Part shown: positions 1-10,489 of the stretch, piece after piece
Layout: each line of letters opens with the position of its first letter
How positions within the stretch are numbered: the first letter of the stretch is position 1
Notes under the pieces: model-generated
What the model was told of the DNA's origin: nothing
Database searches by the model: none
Seen by the model: only the letters and a program-made list of their open reading frames with translations
DNA from: Anastrepha obliqua
Lineage: Eukaryota > Arthropoda > Insecta > Diptera > Tephritidae
Assembly: GCF_027943255.1 (NCBI RefSeq)
Contig: NC_072895.1
Location: forward strand, 23,472,001 to 23,536,000
Length of the DNA stretch: 64,000 nt
Reading direction: 5' to 3'
Made by a program: the position numbers and the translations under genes

Positions 1-1010
1 CTAAGATATTTGGCACGGCTTTTTTGCAGTGCAGAACATTCACAGAGGAGATTTTGTACCCACTCAATTTCTTCTTCATTTCTTCGGCAACGCCTGCAGA
101 AATCATTGTGAGATACACCCATTCTATTGGCTAAGGTGCCAATAGTGCAGTGACCCTTTATACCACCTGTAAAGACGCTAGTTGTTGATCTGTTGGAGCC
201 AAACAGATACTTTGCTCTTTTAAGATTCAGTTTTTTGAGCGCCTGGGAGACTTTGCAGTTACTAGTAAAAGACCATCTTCTATTGGTTTTCGCGATTACA
301 CTCAAGTCAATCGCATTGTACAGTTGGTTTAGAGCAATGCTTATGTCTTCTACCAATCGCTGAAGCTCAAGCTCAGAGCCTTTCCTTCCACACTCATTCG
401 CTCTTTCGTTTCTCTCCACTCCAGAGTGGCTGGGGATCCAACAGAGTCAGGCGTTGTGTTGATGGATAAGCGAAGGCGACCTGTTGCATTCTTTAACACA
501 TCTGGAGTTGATGCGCGCTCAGGCCAGTGCTTTGACTTCTGCTTAAATATCAACAAAAATATTAAGGTTTGCCGGAGGTAAGTCTGTCAGTCTAATCGTT
601 TTTGCTGATTTGCCTATAGCGCAGATCTCAGCTTGGAAGACGCTACACTAGTCTGGGTAGACTCCCAATTAAGGATAGTTAATCTGAGTACTCTCCCGAT
701 CCAGTGCTATTGTTTATCTTTGAGCCGTCAGTATAAACATGGTGATCACCATCATCTTATTTAATTCTGGTTTGCCAATCGTTCCTGCCAGGTATTCGTA
801 TTTCATGGTCGCTGTGCAGATCTATCTTGGGAACCACAAAGTCTGTTTTCGACGCATATTGCAAGTGTTCCACAGATACTAGAACTGATGCAGGACTGCG
901 CGTGCTGGAAGCAGATTTGGCCGCTATTCTTTAAAAAATACGAGTATGTCACAGGGTGGAATATGTAGGATCATTTCCAATGCCACCTGAGGCGTCGATC
1001 GGTGCGCACC
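1..1010 (-). mobile_element. Decayed LINE fragment: RNase H and C-terminal zinc knuckle
   Basis: Read on the minus strand, this carries the C-terminal part of a non-LTR retrotransposon ORF2. Near 740 there is a YTDGSK motif, which starts the RNase H domain of I/Jockey-group LINEs. Close to the window edge the reading gives GHCTIGTLANRMGV followed by CRRCRNEEEIEWV and LLCECSAL, the C-terminal CCHC-like knuckle these elements share. Stops and frame changes interrupt the reading, so it is a dead copy. It runs off the left edge of the window. The LINE call is firm and the clade is not. Confidence 0.75.
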
Positions 1011-1029
1011 TGTTATTCTTACACAAGCA

Positions 1030-1330
1030 AATCGTTGGACTTTTATGAGATTTTTTAAATAGAACTATCTGCACCGCTTCCTACCACACGAAAGCTCCAT
1101 AAATCAGAATGGGTCTAACTCCATATCTACACCTTTTTTTTGTTTGTTTAAAGAGGAGCTTAAAATCGAAAATGTCAGAAGCATTATGAAAGTTACCGTC
1201 AGACCAGTAGCCACACATGGGTATGCTTCCACTGACCCAATAATATTCCTCCACTCTCGGCTGATTCCACCCTGGGACTGCTGAAAGCAATTTCATCAAG
1301 GTGGAGCCATGCTTATGCCTTTTAGACACA
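1030..1330 (-). mobile_element. LINE reverse transcriptase thumb relic
   Basis: The minus strand encodes an 82-codon open stretch ending in ILIYGAFVW. This resembles the (S/T)ILLYGAEVW signature just after the RT palm in R1/LOA-like LINEs. It lies in the correct order upstream of the RNase H relic at 1..1010, so the two may be one element. The bases between are degenerate. The assignment rests on a short motif. Confidence 0.45.
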
Positions 1331-1339
1331 TCAGGTGCT

Positions 1340-2330
1340 TGCGTCCAGGTTTCTCACCAACGGGGCATCGGAAAATTGAAACATTGTTATTCGATATCGA
1401 CTGGTCGTCTGTTTGGGTTCGTCTTGAGGCTTTACCTCACGCATTCATGCTTGTCGTCTGTTCGTGAAGACAGTCATACCCACAGGAGATCTTTTTCAAA
1501 AGGGCTTCTTTGGGCGACGCATCTGGGCATCTGTCGGGTATTCTATATCGGTCGTATTCGCTTTGCTTCCGCTTCGCGCTCCCATTCTAAGTTTCGCAGT
1601 TTTATTAATATCCTTGCTGCAAACTGTTTTGCTGCGTCCCATTTCTCTTTCGAGTTCAGCATTTGCGTTACAAGGTTATCTGGTGTGGGGACGATGCCGA
1701 GAACTTTCGCGAGCTCGAAGCGCTCTTCATAAAATCTGGCGCCGTGAAAAGTTACGTGTTCTGCACTCTCATCTTCGCTGTGGCACTCTGGGCAGGTCGA
1801 ATTATCTGCTAGATTAAAACGGTGTAGGTACGCAAGAAAGCCATCATGTCCGCTGAGGATTTGGGTTCGATAGTAATCCGTTTCGCCGTGCTTTCTGCTT
1901 ATCCATTAATCTATTTTGGGGATCAACTTATACGTTCATCGTCCTTTGGAGGAGTGATCCCATTTAGTTTGCCACTTTGCTATCGTACGTTCGCGCTCGG
2001 TTATTTTATCTTCAGATGTTGGTTTGGGCTCATGTGAGCGATACAGTCGCTTAAGTTCTTCTGCTCGTATGCATACCAAGGGAAACTTTACTCGCTATAA
2101 TGCAGATGGCATCATCAGCTACTCTGAGCGCACTAAGTCAGTTAGCTTGCAGTACCTCCTTTGAACGTCTCGTTAGTCGTGACCATACTGGGGCGGCGTA
2201 TAGGAAAAGAGAGACAGTAACCATTGAAATAATCTTTCTTCTACTTTCTTGGGGTCCTTCAACGTTTGGTAGCATATATCTACATCTAGGCTATGTTAAA
2301 AGAGCTCTGCTGAAACAGAAATGTTAGGTG
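1340..2330 (-). mobile_element. LINE C-terminal fragment (R1/LOA-like)
   Basis: The minus strand reads GHDGFLAYLHRFNLAD then CPECHSEDESAEHVTFHGARF near 1680..1840, the terminal zinc knuckle of R1/LOA-type LINEs. It is preceded by an Arg-rich linker (ERERTIAKWQTKWDHSSKG) and followed by LGIVPTPDNLVTQML. Several frame breaks occur, and plus-strand open frames here are shadows. The organisation matches the LINE at 6001..7480, so both may be from one family. No 3' tail or target duplication was recognised. Confidence 0.7.
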
Positions 2331-2559
2331 GCGACGGCGAACTTCACTGCTAAAACAAATTGGTCTTACCCGACCTCCTGCCATCACTGTCTTAACATCA
2401 ACTGTCAACTCGTAGTTTGACAACTCAATTTTTTACTTTACCGCGCCTTTGACAGCTGCTTTACTCGATGTCATTTAGAAAATTAAATGTTTACACAGCT
2501 AGGCGCACACATGAGGAAACGGGACAAAATTAAAACATTTGAATGTCTGACGGATGTTA

Positions 2560-3432
2560 CAGTCTGAGTCAGAAGAAAATAACCGGTTTCTTCTTGTAAC
2601 CTGAAGATATATTTCGTTCTGCTTTTTGCTGCACAATAGTCCCACTCAAGGGCTATGACGCCTGTGCTAACTCAGGTTAGTATCGTTCGAAACTTTTCCG
2701 TAAACGCAACCAAACAAAAATGAGTGAGAAGTACGTAAAGCATTTTGAGGCGGTATTTTTATGCACGCATTCGAAAGGGCCGAAATTATCTTACGCCGCG
2801 GCTGCAAAATTAATTAAAAAATCGAAAATGTTTGTTGTGATGTGGAATCAACGGCTGATGACTTTTCCGAGCTCGGCTTGAAGCGAGTGACGACAAAAAA
2901 GTAGGATAAAATGATCGTCCAACTTTTTAAGCGGGACCCTTCTTTGTGACTACGCCAAGCACGATCAGTTCTTGCTAAAAAGGGAATAGATGTGAGTACC
3001 AATACCATCAAACGATGACTGAAGGAGGCGAACATATCCTACCGTCCCACATCATCAAAACCATGGCTCTCAGAAAAACAAGAAAATGGCGTCACATTCA
3101 TGGACTGGCCTTCCCAGTCGCCAGATGCCAACCCCATTGAAAATATGTGAGGAACTACGAAAACGCATCTTGCCGGAAGGCCAGTCCATAATTTAAAGCA
3201 ACTCGTGCGTCAAGTGCGCAAAATCTGTTCCACTTTCTAGAGGAGCGACGCAGAAAAGCTGGTTCAAAAGATGAAGAAGATGCCAGGTTATACTCGACAA
3301 CGATGAAGACTACGCGGCTTATTGAGTAATTGCGACTCGTAGTTTTGTATAAACTTTCATGTGAAATTTTTTTTAATATATATCTTTTATACTTCATGAA
3401 TAATCGCCGTTTCTCTTTTCTGGCACATACTG
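2560..3432 (+). mobile_element. Tc1-like DNA transposon, internally deleted, with TIRs
   Basis: The element has related terminal inverted repeats: the left end starts CAGTCTGAGTCAGAAG and the right end is the inverse of CAGTATGTGCCAGAAA. Both are flanked by TA (2558..2559 and 3433..3434), as expected for the Tc1/mariner superfamily. The plus strand starts a transposase at 2720 (MSEKYVKHFEAVFLC) and later reads LSEKQENGVTFMDW then PSQSPDANPIENM, the third catalytic motif of Tc1. The jump from the DNA-binding part directly to the third motif shows loss of most of the DDE domain. Stops add further damage. It lies 240 bp downstream of the visible gustatory receptor exon. Confidence 0.8.
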
Positions 3433-3673
3433 TACATCACATTTGGTGGAAGGTGTAGATGCGGCGTAAGCGAGGCAATACCCAAATGTTCCAGCACAAG
3501 ACACAATTTTCATACTTTTGGCCTATTTTGGTATGCATTTACATTGAATTTTATAATTTACACTTTAATTGCGTTAGACTATTATAGAAAAATGTTAAGT
3601 CCTCCACTGGTGCGTGCGGATCAAAAAACATAATCGATTTGCAGCTTTCAAATCTGCTCATTAGCTTTCTTAC

Positions 3674-4545
3674 CGTTCTTGACGTGCTGCTGCATATTCG
3701 TACATTCACTGCAATCGCCATGACTTGTACCACAATCCAAGCGATAATGAAGGACACGTGATGCGTGGGCAGCACCAAGGCGTGGCTCATCAATATGAAT
3801 AAATTATAACTTTGCACGGTGATGACAACCAACGACACGGCGGTGATACAGAGCAGATGCAATGCGAAGATGCGTAGCAACAAATCGATGCCATCACTAA
3901 TGCAGGAATATATCATCAGCAAATTTTGCAAGATCTCCACAGTTGGCTCCTCTGCCATCAACTCAGCATTCGGTGCGCCAGTTGGCATGGCCGTCAGTGG
4001 AATTTCAGAAACTGAATTTATTTTGCGTACTATCATCACGCGCTTGCCTGTCGTTCTATACTCGCCATTGCGTTTGAATTTGCTCAACTTGTGGTTGATG
4101 AGTAGAAATTTCGATTTCAAAATGTGCATTTGATTGTAGAATTGAAACTGCTTGAAGACGATCAGACAGATGGGCGCAAAGCAGATGAACCAATAGCAGG
4201 TTGTGACAGGTAGGAAGCTGGTCCCCTTCGGTTGTATGATTAAACAATTCACCATTGATAATAGAAACGCGATTAGTAGTTCTACACCCAATTGATAGAA
4301 CAGTTGTTTGCGTAGTAGTTTGTAGTCGAATTCGATTTCGGCGACTTTACGAAGTTGCTGATCAATTTTGCAGATGAGCGCATACAGTTGGCACTGTTCG
4401 TCCATGTGCGTCCACGAGCTTACCCAGGCCATAAGGCCGAGTATGAAGAGCGTAAAAAGCTGTGCCCAACTGGTTATATTTGCGATGCCATCGCCGCGGT
4501 TGTAGGACTTCGTATAAAGATTGTAGATGCCGAAGGAGAAACCAG
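3674..4545 (-). CDS. Gustatory receptor gene, large internal exon (TM1 end to TM6)
   Basis: This exon encodes about 291 residues of a seven-transmembrane insect gustatory receptor (7tm_7 family), a ligand-gated cation channel of taste neurons. The start at 4545 follows a TTTCAG acceptor. It completes a split ACT codon with exon 1, giving a continuous first membrane helix (CFNIIIYT + TGFSFGIYNLYT). Further helices follow: AQLFTLFILGLMAWV, LGVELLIAFLLSMVNCLI, YWFICFAPICLIVFKQF, then after a charged loop LHLLCITAVSLVVITV and VSFIIAWIVVQVMAIAV. The exon ends ICSSTSRT before a strong donor (GTAAGAAA) in phase 0, as in the conserved C-terminal Gr introns. Reading through the donor gives a tail ending at 3551 without the TYLxxLxQF signature, so a further exon is expected but was not found. 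Confidence 0.8.
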
Positions 4546-4631
4546 CTGAAAGTTTAAAGAAAAATATAAATTTAAATTAAAGCAAAAGTGTAAAGATGCG
4601 ATGCGTATTTGCATGAAGGCTGCTGTGAAAA

Positions 4632-4700
4632 TTAAGGGGTTAAGGGTAGTCAAAATTTTCAAAAAATTGGATTTTTGAAGTGAAACTTCTTAGGCGTCGA
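4632..4700 (+). repeat. Half of a TTAA-bounded MITE (TTAAGGGGTTAAGGGTAGTC)
   Basis: The sequence starts with TTAAGGGGTTAAGGGTAGTC followed by AAAATTTTCAAAAAATT. This closely matches the left end of the complete MITE at 43461..43604. No opposite inverted terminus was found nearby, so only one end is preserved. It sits in the first intron of the gustatory receptor gene. Confidence 0.7.
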
Positions 4701-4889
4701 TGGACGAGCGAAAATTGAGAGCAAGGTTTCAAGGCCGTGCAACGTTTTGGGCATTTTCGTTCCGCCAGAGAGAAAAAAGATATAACGTTGAGGGAAAGGA
4801 GAGAGAGAGAGAGAGCTATACCTTATGTATATCTTAGATACACTTTAAGCTATTTTCGCTGAGTTTTTCCTTGTGGTTGCTAATTTCTA

Positions 4890-5080
4890 GTGAGAAATAA
4901 CACTGCCTACTTTTTGGCGCTTGTTTGTTGATGCAAACTTGTAGGAAATATATTTTTAGTGCCTACTTTTTGGCGTTACATTTCCTTAGTGCCGACTGTT
5001 TGGGGCGTTTTTTGGTCCCAATTTTTTTGGCGTTTTTTTGGTGTCCACTGTTTGGCGCTTATTTCCGTTTCCTGGCAAGT
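4890..5080 (+). repeat. Degenerate minisatellite with TTTTGGCG core
   Basis: Five or so copies of a motif like TGCCTACTTTTTGGCG recur at irregular 25-70 base spacing, with variants GCCGACTGTTTGGGGCG and GTCCACTGTTTGGCG. The spacing and drift suggest an old short tandem array. It lies in intron 1 of the gustatory receptor gene. Confidence 0.5.
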
Positions 5081-5299
5081 GCTTGTGCGTACTATAAAGC
5101 GCTATCCATTCCGGCGTCAGATTTATTGGTATTGCCTTGCGGTAATTTGTGCCTTTGCTGCGGTCCTGGAATCGCTCCGATCAGGCACGAGATTATCTAT
5201 TATAAAACTAATTTCTCTTGTCCGATTGATTATAGTTGTATTTCTAAGGACTTGTGATGATCACTGCAAGGGACTTCTGGAGAAACGGGCTCCACACAA

Positions 5300-5495
5300 A
5301 CAGCGATAACTTTTACAATTATTAATCATTTTTCAGCCAGAAGGATCGCACAGATGGTTGAGGACTTCGCTAAATTTCGTGTGTCTGCGCTATTACCGCG
5401 GTTGCTATCTTCCTCTTGCTGGCGTCACTGAAGCAATGTGTAACTGTTGGTTTCTTTGTTTTTGCTTGTTTTAGTAGCCACAATGCAGATACTGC
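5300..5495 (+). repeat. Dispersed repeat, copy 1 (mate at 15580)
   Basis: About 190 bases from the CAGAAGGATC region onward are clearly alignable with 15580..15760. Shared blocks are GCCAGAAGGATC, a diverged GGTTGAGGACTTCGCTAAAT, TGCTATTACCGCG, TCTTGCTGGCG, CACTGAAGCAATGTGTAA and a terminal TTTGTTTTTGCTTG run. No coding potential was seen. It is probably part of an uncharacterised transposable element. Confidence 0.7.
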
Positions 5496-5548
5496 TCTGA
5501 CAGTTTTGCGGAAGTAAGGATGAAAAGGCCAAGTTTTTGAGGAATGAG

Positions 5549-5672
5549 ATTTTTTTTTTTGAAACAGGGAAATTTGGAAAAGTGCGAGGACTGTGCTTTA
5601 TGTGGGATTCTAACCCACAACCTCTGGAACGGCAGGCTAGTGCACTTACGTTAGACTACCAAGGCCGCAAAC
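5549..5672 (-). mobile_element. tRNA-derived SINE with A-rich tail
   Basis: On the minus strand a tRNA-like head starts GCGGCCTTGGTAGTCTAACG, with an A-box-like TGGTAGTCTAA. It continues to a B-box-like GGTTGTGGGTTAGAATCCCAC at the correct distance for a pol III internal promoter. About 50 bases later it ends in a run of about 11 A. It abuts the mariner fragment exactly where the transposase reading stops (EYYLEA), as if inserted there. A functional tRNA is unlikely because the acceptor stem does not pair. No clear target duplication was seen. Confidence 0.55.
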
Positions 5673-6000
5673 GGCTTCAAGGTAATATTCCTTATGACCT
5701 TCTGGTAACAACTTCTGATGCACTACGCCATGGTAATCGAAGAAAACTGTAAGCACACCCTTGACATTTGATCGAACTTGGCGTGCTTTTTTTGGTGTAG
5801 GCTCTCCTGCACGCTTTGGTTTCGATGTCATAACCACACAAGTATACCCACCGGTTATGACTCTTTTAAGCAAATCTGGAACAACATGCAACGTGGTTTT
5901 TGATCAAAATTCAGGATTTTTGGAACGAATTTCGCTGCCACACGAATTTCATACCCTAAATTTCCGAAAAGATTGGATGCCATAAGCCAACCGATATGTC
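5673..6000 (-). mobile_element. Mariner transposase, middle segment (split by nested LINE)
   Basis: The minus-strand reading from 6000 downward gives DISVGLWHPIFSENLG, AAKFVPKILNFDQKPR, DLLKRVITGGY, then GEPTPKKARQVRSNVKG and LTVFFDYHGVVHQKLLPEG. This is the linker and the first part of the catalytic domain of a mariner transposase. The first catalytic motif normally reads ITGDE(S/T)W; here the Asp is lost (ITGGY) and there are frameshifts. The N-terminal continuation is at 7481..7950, on the other side of a LINE. Confidence 0.8.
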
Positions 6001-7480
6001 AACAGCACCTCGTTTTTGGTGGGTGAGGTAGGGTTCAAAATCCCTTCGCACTTACAGCGACCGTCGTCTACTGCGTCGTGTGGTGTGGCCACTAAAACAA
6101 TCCCTCCTCTCCTTCTGAGGAGACACCCTTCCCGGAACTGCTTTCTATATTACTTCGAGAGGGCCCAGAACGGCATAAAGGACCAATTCTATTCACCCAA
6201 GTCTGGTCCACCATTTTTGTAGCCAGCTTTCATGCTATAGGCTCGTCTTCTTGTGTCTCTACCTGGACGGCTTCACTTTGTTGCACTGTGACTTTTTTTT
6301 TCGTAGTACGTTCTCGCGTTCCAGCTGTCCCCACGTTCAAGCATTTTGCTGATTATGTTGCTCGGTGCGATGTCGCCAATCTGCTCCCTCAGAGCATTTC
6401 TTTCCGCGAGCCATCTGTCACAACTAAAAAACGTGTGTTCAGCGTCATCGTTCGGTTCTTCGCAGTATATGCACTTGGAATCGGTCACTTGCCCATCCGA
6501 TATAGGTAACTCCGGAAGTATCCGTAACCCCAGAGGAACTGAGATTAAAAAGTAGTTCACTTCTCCGAAGTTCCTTTGGACCCATTTGTCAATTGATGGA
6601 ATAAGTTTCGCCGTCCATCAGCCACTCGGTTCAGTGTCCCATCGGCTTTGCCACCGCAGCATGGCTTGGCGTCTCCGTTCTGAGAAGCTAGTGATGACAT
6701 ATTTCTTCTTGGGATCCCACGCATCCATTCGTTCCCGGACCATGAGGTCGACGGGTATCTGCCCGCAGACTACGAAAATTGCGCCTGAGACAGTGAGGTA
6801 GGCTGAGGCAACTCTGAATGCCACTGTTCGTTGCACAGACTCCAGTGCTTTGCGCTTGGCTTTGCAGTTTAGTACAATTCCCCATACTTCGCTGCCGTAC
6901 AGGAGAATTGAGCTTGTGGCCGCCATATTTAGCTTTCTTTTGCTCTGGGTTGGCCCACCGATGTTTGCCATTAATCCAATTAGCTTATCCGTGACCGTTG
7001 ATGCTTTGGTAGCCGCATGACGTATCCCACAAAGTAAGCATCTAATCAAGTTGAATACCTAAGTATTTTACTACTTTGTTGACCTCGAGTGGTCTCTATT
7101 GCGCCAAGGGTTGATTTTCCGCGTCGGAAACCATATTGCCTTGCTGACAATCCTTCTGCTCTCCCAGTCTACGCTCTGTAAGTCTACGCTGTATGAGTTC
7201 CTCAAACAATTTCCCGCCAAGGTGACGGTTCCGCTGGGTCACCCCTGGGTCACCCTAGGTCACATCAGCTTCTGTATTTTCCCCAGCGTAGGGAAGATGC
7301 TTTGAGTAATGCATGCATTGTAATAGTCGAGCATCACATCTGGTCGGCTTTCAGCCACAAGTTTGAGTGCTTCAGCTAGGATGCCATGTGGGCCTGGAGC
7401 TTTGTTTCTTTTGAGGCTTCTTGCCGTGGTTTTAAGCTTCACACCTCGGTGAAGGGTGGGAGCATCTTGTCACCTCTCAC
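6001..7480 (-). mobile_element. R1/LOA-like LINE inserted inside a mariner
   Basis: On the minus strand an RT fragment near 7260..7442 reads LKRNKAPGPHGILAEALKLVAE, then 6618..7049 gives SILLYGSEVWGIVLNCKAKRK, ESVQRTVAFRVASAYLTVSG and IPVDLMVRERMDAW. After that 6273..6560 gives the zinc knuckle CIYCEEPNDDAEHTFFSCDRW. The order is that of an R1-like ORF2. The RT core between the first two pieces is deleted. It lies exactly between the two halves of one mariner transposase, which dates the LINE as younger than the mariner. Confidence 0.8.
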
Positions 7481-7950
7481 ACATCCTCAATAACTTCTCT
7501 GATGATGATTCGACGATTTTCCATTACAATTTTCTTCAATTTCTCAACATTTTCATCGGTTGTTGATGTGCTGGAGAGTCCAGAGCGAGCATCGTCATTC
7601 ACATCTTCTCGACCTTGTGTGAAAAGCTTGTACCACTAAACATTATTTTTTTAACTCAGAGTACTCTCACCGTATGACACTGCCAACATTTCATTTAATT
7701 CCATTTTTTACACAAAATTTTATGCAATTTCTTTGATCCATTTTTTTCGAAAGCAGAAAATCGCCGAACACGCAAAACACTTGTCTTATTTATGCCTCTC
7801 AGAAACAAACTAAATTTGCGATATTGCTAAAATCGTGAATATATCTGCGAGACGAGTGTACCAACATAAAAAAAAATAATTGAAAGTCGAAGGTACGCAG
7901 TCTGCGAAATTTCAAAATTCACCTAGTTTTTTGAACACACCTCGTGTTTA
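7481..7950 (-). mobile_element. Mariner 5' end: TIR and transposase N-terminus
   Basis: A terminus reading ACGAGGTGTGTTCAAAAA (minus strand, near 7948) resembles a mariner TIR. About 240 bases in, a frame starts MELNEMLAVSYGESTL and continues WYKLFTQGREDVNDDARSG, LSSTSTTDENVEKLKK and RRIIIREVIEDV. This is the helix-turn-helix DNA-binding half of a mariner transposase. The reading stops at EDV, and the expected next residues (ISVG...) resume at 6000. Some frame damage is present. Confidence 0.75.
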
Positions 7951-9537
7951 AGTCATTTGCGCCTTTAGTCTGTAAAGTAACTTTTGGCATAGACTCAATA
8001 AATGAAATTAAGCGAAATAATGAAGTGAAAGGTGAATGTGTATCCCAAGAATGATAGAAAGAAGATTGCGTCCATCAGAGAGTGCGTGACGTCACGTTTT
8101 TCCAAGTTGTGCAGTATTGCCAACCATTTGCTCTTCGCAATAAATTTGGTGCTTTTTTATACCGAAAATCCGAAAATTTCGAAGTTTCGTGTTTGTTTCT
8201 TTTTTTTAATTTAAAGCTACCGAAACTTTGAGTTAAAAAAAAACTGTATTATACAAAAGAAAGTTAAAAAAGGCCACTCTGAGAAGATTTTATTGCTAAT
8301 GAATATTAGTTGGTTCTTATAAAATTTTATATTTCAAAAGTGTGAATTTAATTTTTTGCTCCTTTTAAGGTTATGCAAGAATATTAAATGTCTCTCTTTC
8401 CACTCTTCTTAAGATTGATAACCTTTTTACACATTTTTAAAGGCGTTTGAATTTACTTAATGCGGACTAAAACCATAGAGGTGTAATCGTTTCCTCCGGC
8501 CATCAATCCTTAGTGGGACATAGGGCATCAAGAGGTGTATTCATTGCGAAAATAAGCCACAAAATAGCAGAAAATAATAAAGAAACCATACTGACATTTA
8601 AGAAAAAAGAGTATTTTATTTTGTTACATAACCTCAAATATAGCAAATAAGTCGTTCCCTTAACAAAAGAGTCTCGCTTAACAAAAAAAACCCATAAATT
8701 AAATTGTACATAACACATTTATTTAAAAAAAAACGCACATTCTCAAGACAATTTGTCGCGCATACAAAGTTCTTTAAGCAATTCAATAAAATATTGGTAT
8801 TTTATTTTTTTTAAATGGGCATTTTAGTGCTTTTTTATATCCAAAGCTAGGCAACACTGCAGTAGCTCGAGAGAGATTTGACTGCCGAAAGCAGAAGAAC
8901 ACCAACAATAATCGCTATCGCGGGCAATGCGGCCAGATGTTAAAAAAAGTAAAGCTAATTAAAACGGAGTGAATTATTGAACGGGTTTTTAAAAAATGTA
9001 TATTTTACAAAATTATAAACATTAAGTTTTCATTAGAACAGGCTAGAAAAATGTCATGAAGAAAGAACTAAAACTCTGAGACTAAATAACAAAAACAAAA
9101 ATGCTAAATCAAGTTACGAAAATGGTAATCTGGCCATACTGGAGCTAAAATCACGTAACTCGTTGTCAGAGCAAAGAACCGGGACCACGATAGGCGCCAT
9201 CTCATTATTCTTTCCATCATGTGTGTATCCTTGACTTTGGGTTGTTTTCTTTGCCATGGTATTTTTTTTTTTTTGTTTTTTGGAAGCACAATTCCTAACC
9301 TCAACACGAGTTCAAGCCACTCATTTATAAAAATAACTAGGCATTGGGCAAAACTATCCTTCAAAATTTCATCTGTAGCCAGCCACTTATGGGATGCCGT
9401 GCCCAATATTACTTTATTTAGTAAAAACATCAGCGGTTTTCAACTCAACGCAACGCAACGCAGCACTTTCTTGCAAAACGAGAAGAAAACGAGAGATCTT
9501 AATGGAACACCCGTTACATATATACTTTTCCATTTAC
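7951..9537. other. Remainder of gustatory receptor intron 1, no gene recognised
   Basis: AT-rich intronic sequence between the mariner terminus and exon 1. Open frames here (for example minus 9104..9430 and 8503..8718) have no motif I recognise and are not needed for the receptor. A run of AACGC repeats lies near 9450. Exon 1 of the receptor ends at 9538 with a GTAAAT donor. Confidence 0.5.
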
Positions 9538-9769
9538 TTGTATAAATAATGATATTAAAACACGTCCACGCCCAGGCTTTGTTATCCCACTGCAACTGAT
9601 CGCCTCCACAATTACGCAAAATGTCACCGCGTCTCAGTTGAATCGGTGCGAAACCCAGTAGTTTATATATGCGACCGAAAGGATATGCGATGTAGGCGAA
9701 TTCAGTACTATGAAAATTTCCCGTTAGATAAGTGCGTAAAGCGTGCAACAATAACGACAAAACCGGCAT
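9538..9769 (-). CDS. Gustatory receptor gene, exon 1 (N-terminus)
   Basis: The ATG at 9769 opens 77 codons plus one base: MPVLSLLLHALRTYLTGNFH, STEFAYIAYPFGRIYKLLGF, APIQLRRGDILRNCGGDQ, then WAWTCFNIIIYT at the start of TM1. A cytosolic N-terminus with a YKLLGFAPI-type motif before TM1 is usual for insect gustatory receptors (xxLGxxP). The donor at 9537/9536 (A|GTAAAT, phase 1) fits the acceptor at 4545. Joined to that exon the gene gives about 368 residues, against about 380-480 for the family, so 30-50 C-terminal residues are missing. The open frame that runs past the donor lacks receptor features. Which Drosophila orthologue it matches I cannot say. Confidence 0.75.
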
Positions 9770-10489
9770 TCTTATGAGCGAACATTAAATTTTTTAAGTA
9801 TTTTTCTTTTGTAACTACTCCACTTTGTCAAACGCAAAATTATGCGCCCGCGTTTACTCATAGGTTCCTTCCACGCGAAACGCCAGCACTTAACTAGCCA
9901 AGTAAAATATTTGACTTATTGGCTAGCCGTAATATGAAAAGTGGTGACCTTATCGGAGACAATCTAGCGTGAAGTTGCAATTAATTTCATTGAAAGTCCA
10001 AGCGTTGGCGACAGATAAACGTTGCATTGATGGGTATGCGCGTAGTTAGGGTTGTATGTACGAGTTGAGGGTGGTAGAAATTTGTATACAGAATGACTAC
10101 CCAAATGATGTGCGCACATATTTAGTAATAACAAAGGGTATGCCTTTTTTCCTTTTCTTTCTTTTTTTGTTTTTGTAATCGTTTTCGTATAAAAAGTATC
10201 AGATTACTATTGAAGTTTGGTTGCCGAACCCTCTGAGCCTCAGAGAACGCAAAAAGTTGCATAATTTGTTTATTAAACACTTGAAGTATTTGGTATTTCT
10301 GCAAAATATATGTATGTCTATGTGTTTCTGCACACTTGTGTGTGTATTTTCTATTCTATTTACCTAGCTTTTATATTAAATATCTAATGGAATCACCCGC
10401 TTTCATTATTAAATTACATTTGCATAGATTAGCATTAGTGCGCGGGCTACCACTGCAACTGGTGCCTGTATACCATTCATATATGTACA
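9770..10489. promoter_or_regulatory. Upstream region of the gustatory receptor gene
   Basis: This is 720 bases of apparently unique sequence 5' of the receptor start and probably holds its promoter. A striking short palindrome lies at 9894..9926 (CTAGCCAAGTAAA ... TTATTGGCTAG), about 125-160 bases upstream of the ATG. No TATA box could be fixed with confidence. The promoter role is inferred only from position. Confidence 0.35.

Noticed and set aside
5549..5672. A functional tRNA gene.
   Set aside because: The box A and B resemblance is good, but the acceptor stem does not pair and an A-rich tail follows, so a SINE is the better reading.
9104..9430. A 108-codon minus-strand frame in intron 1 of the gustatory receptor, considered as an extra receptor exon.
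   Set aside because: Exon 1 joins directly and in phase to the exon at 4545 within TM1, so no exon is needed between. The frame contains a lysine-rich low-complexity run and no receptor motif.
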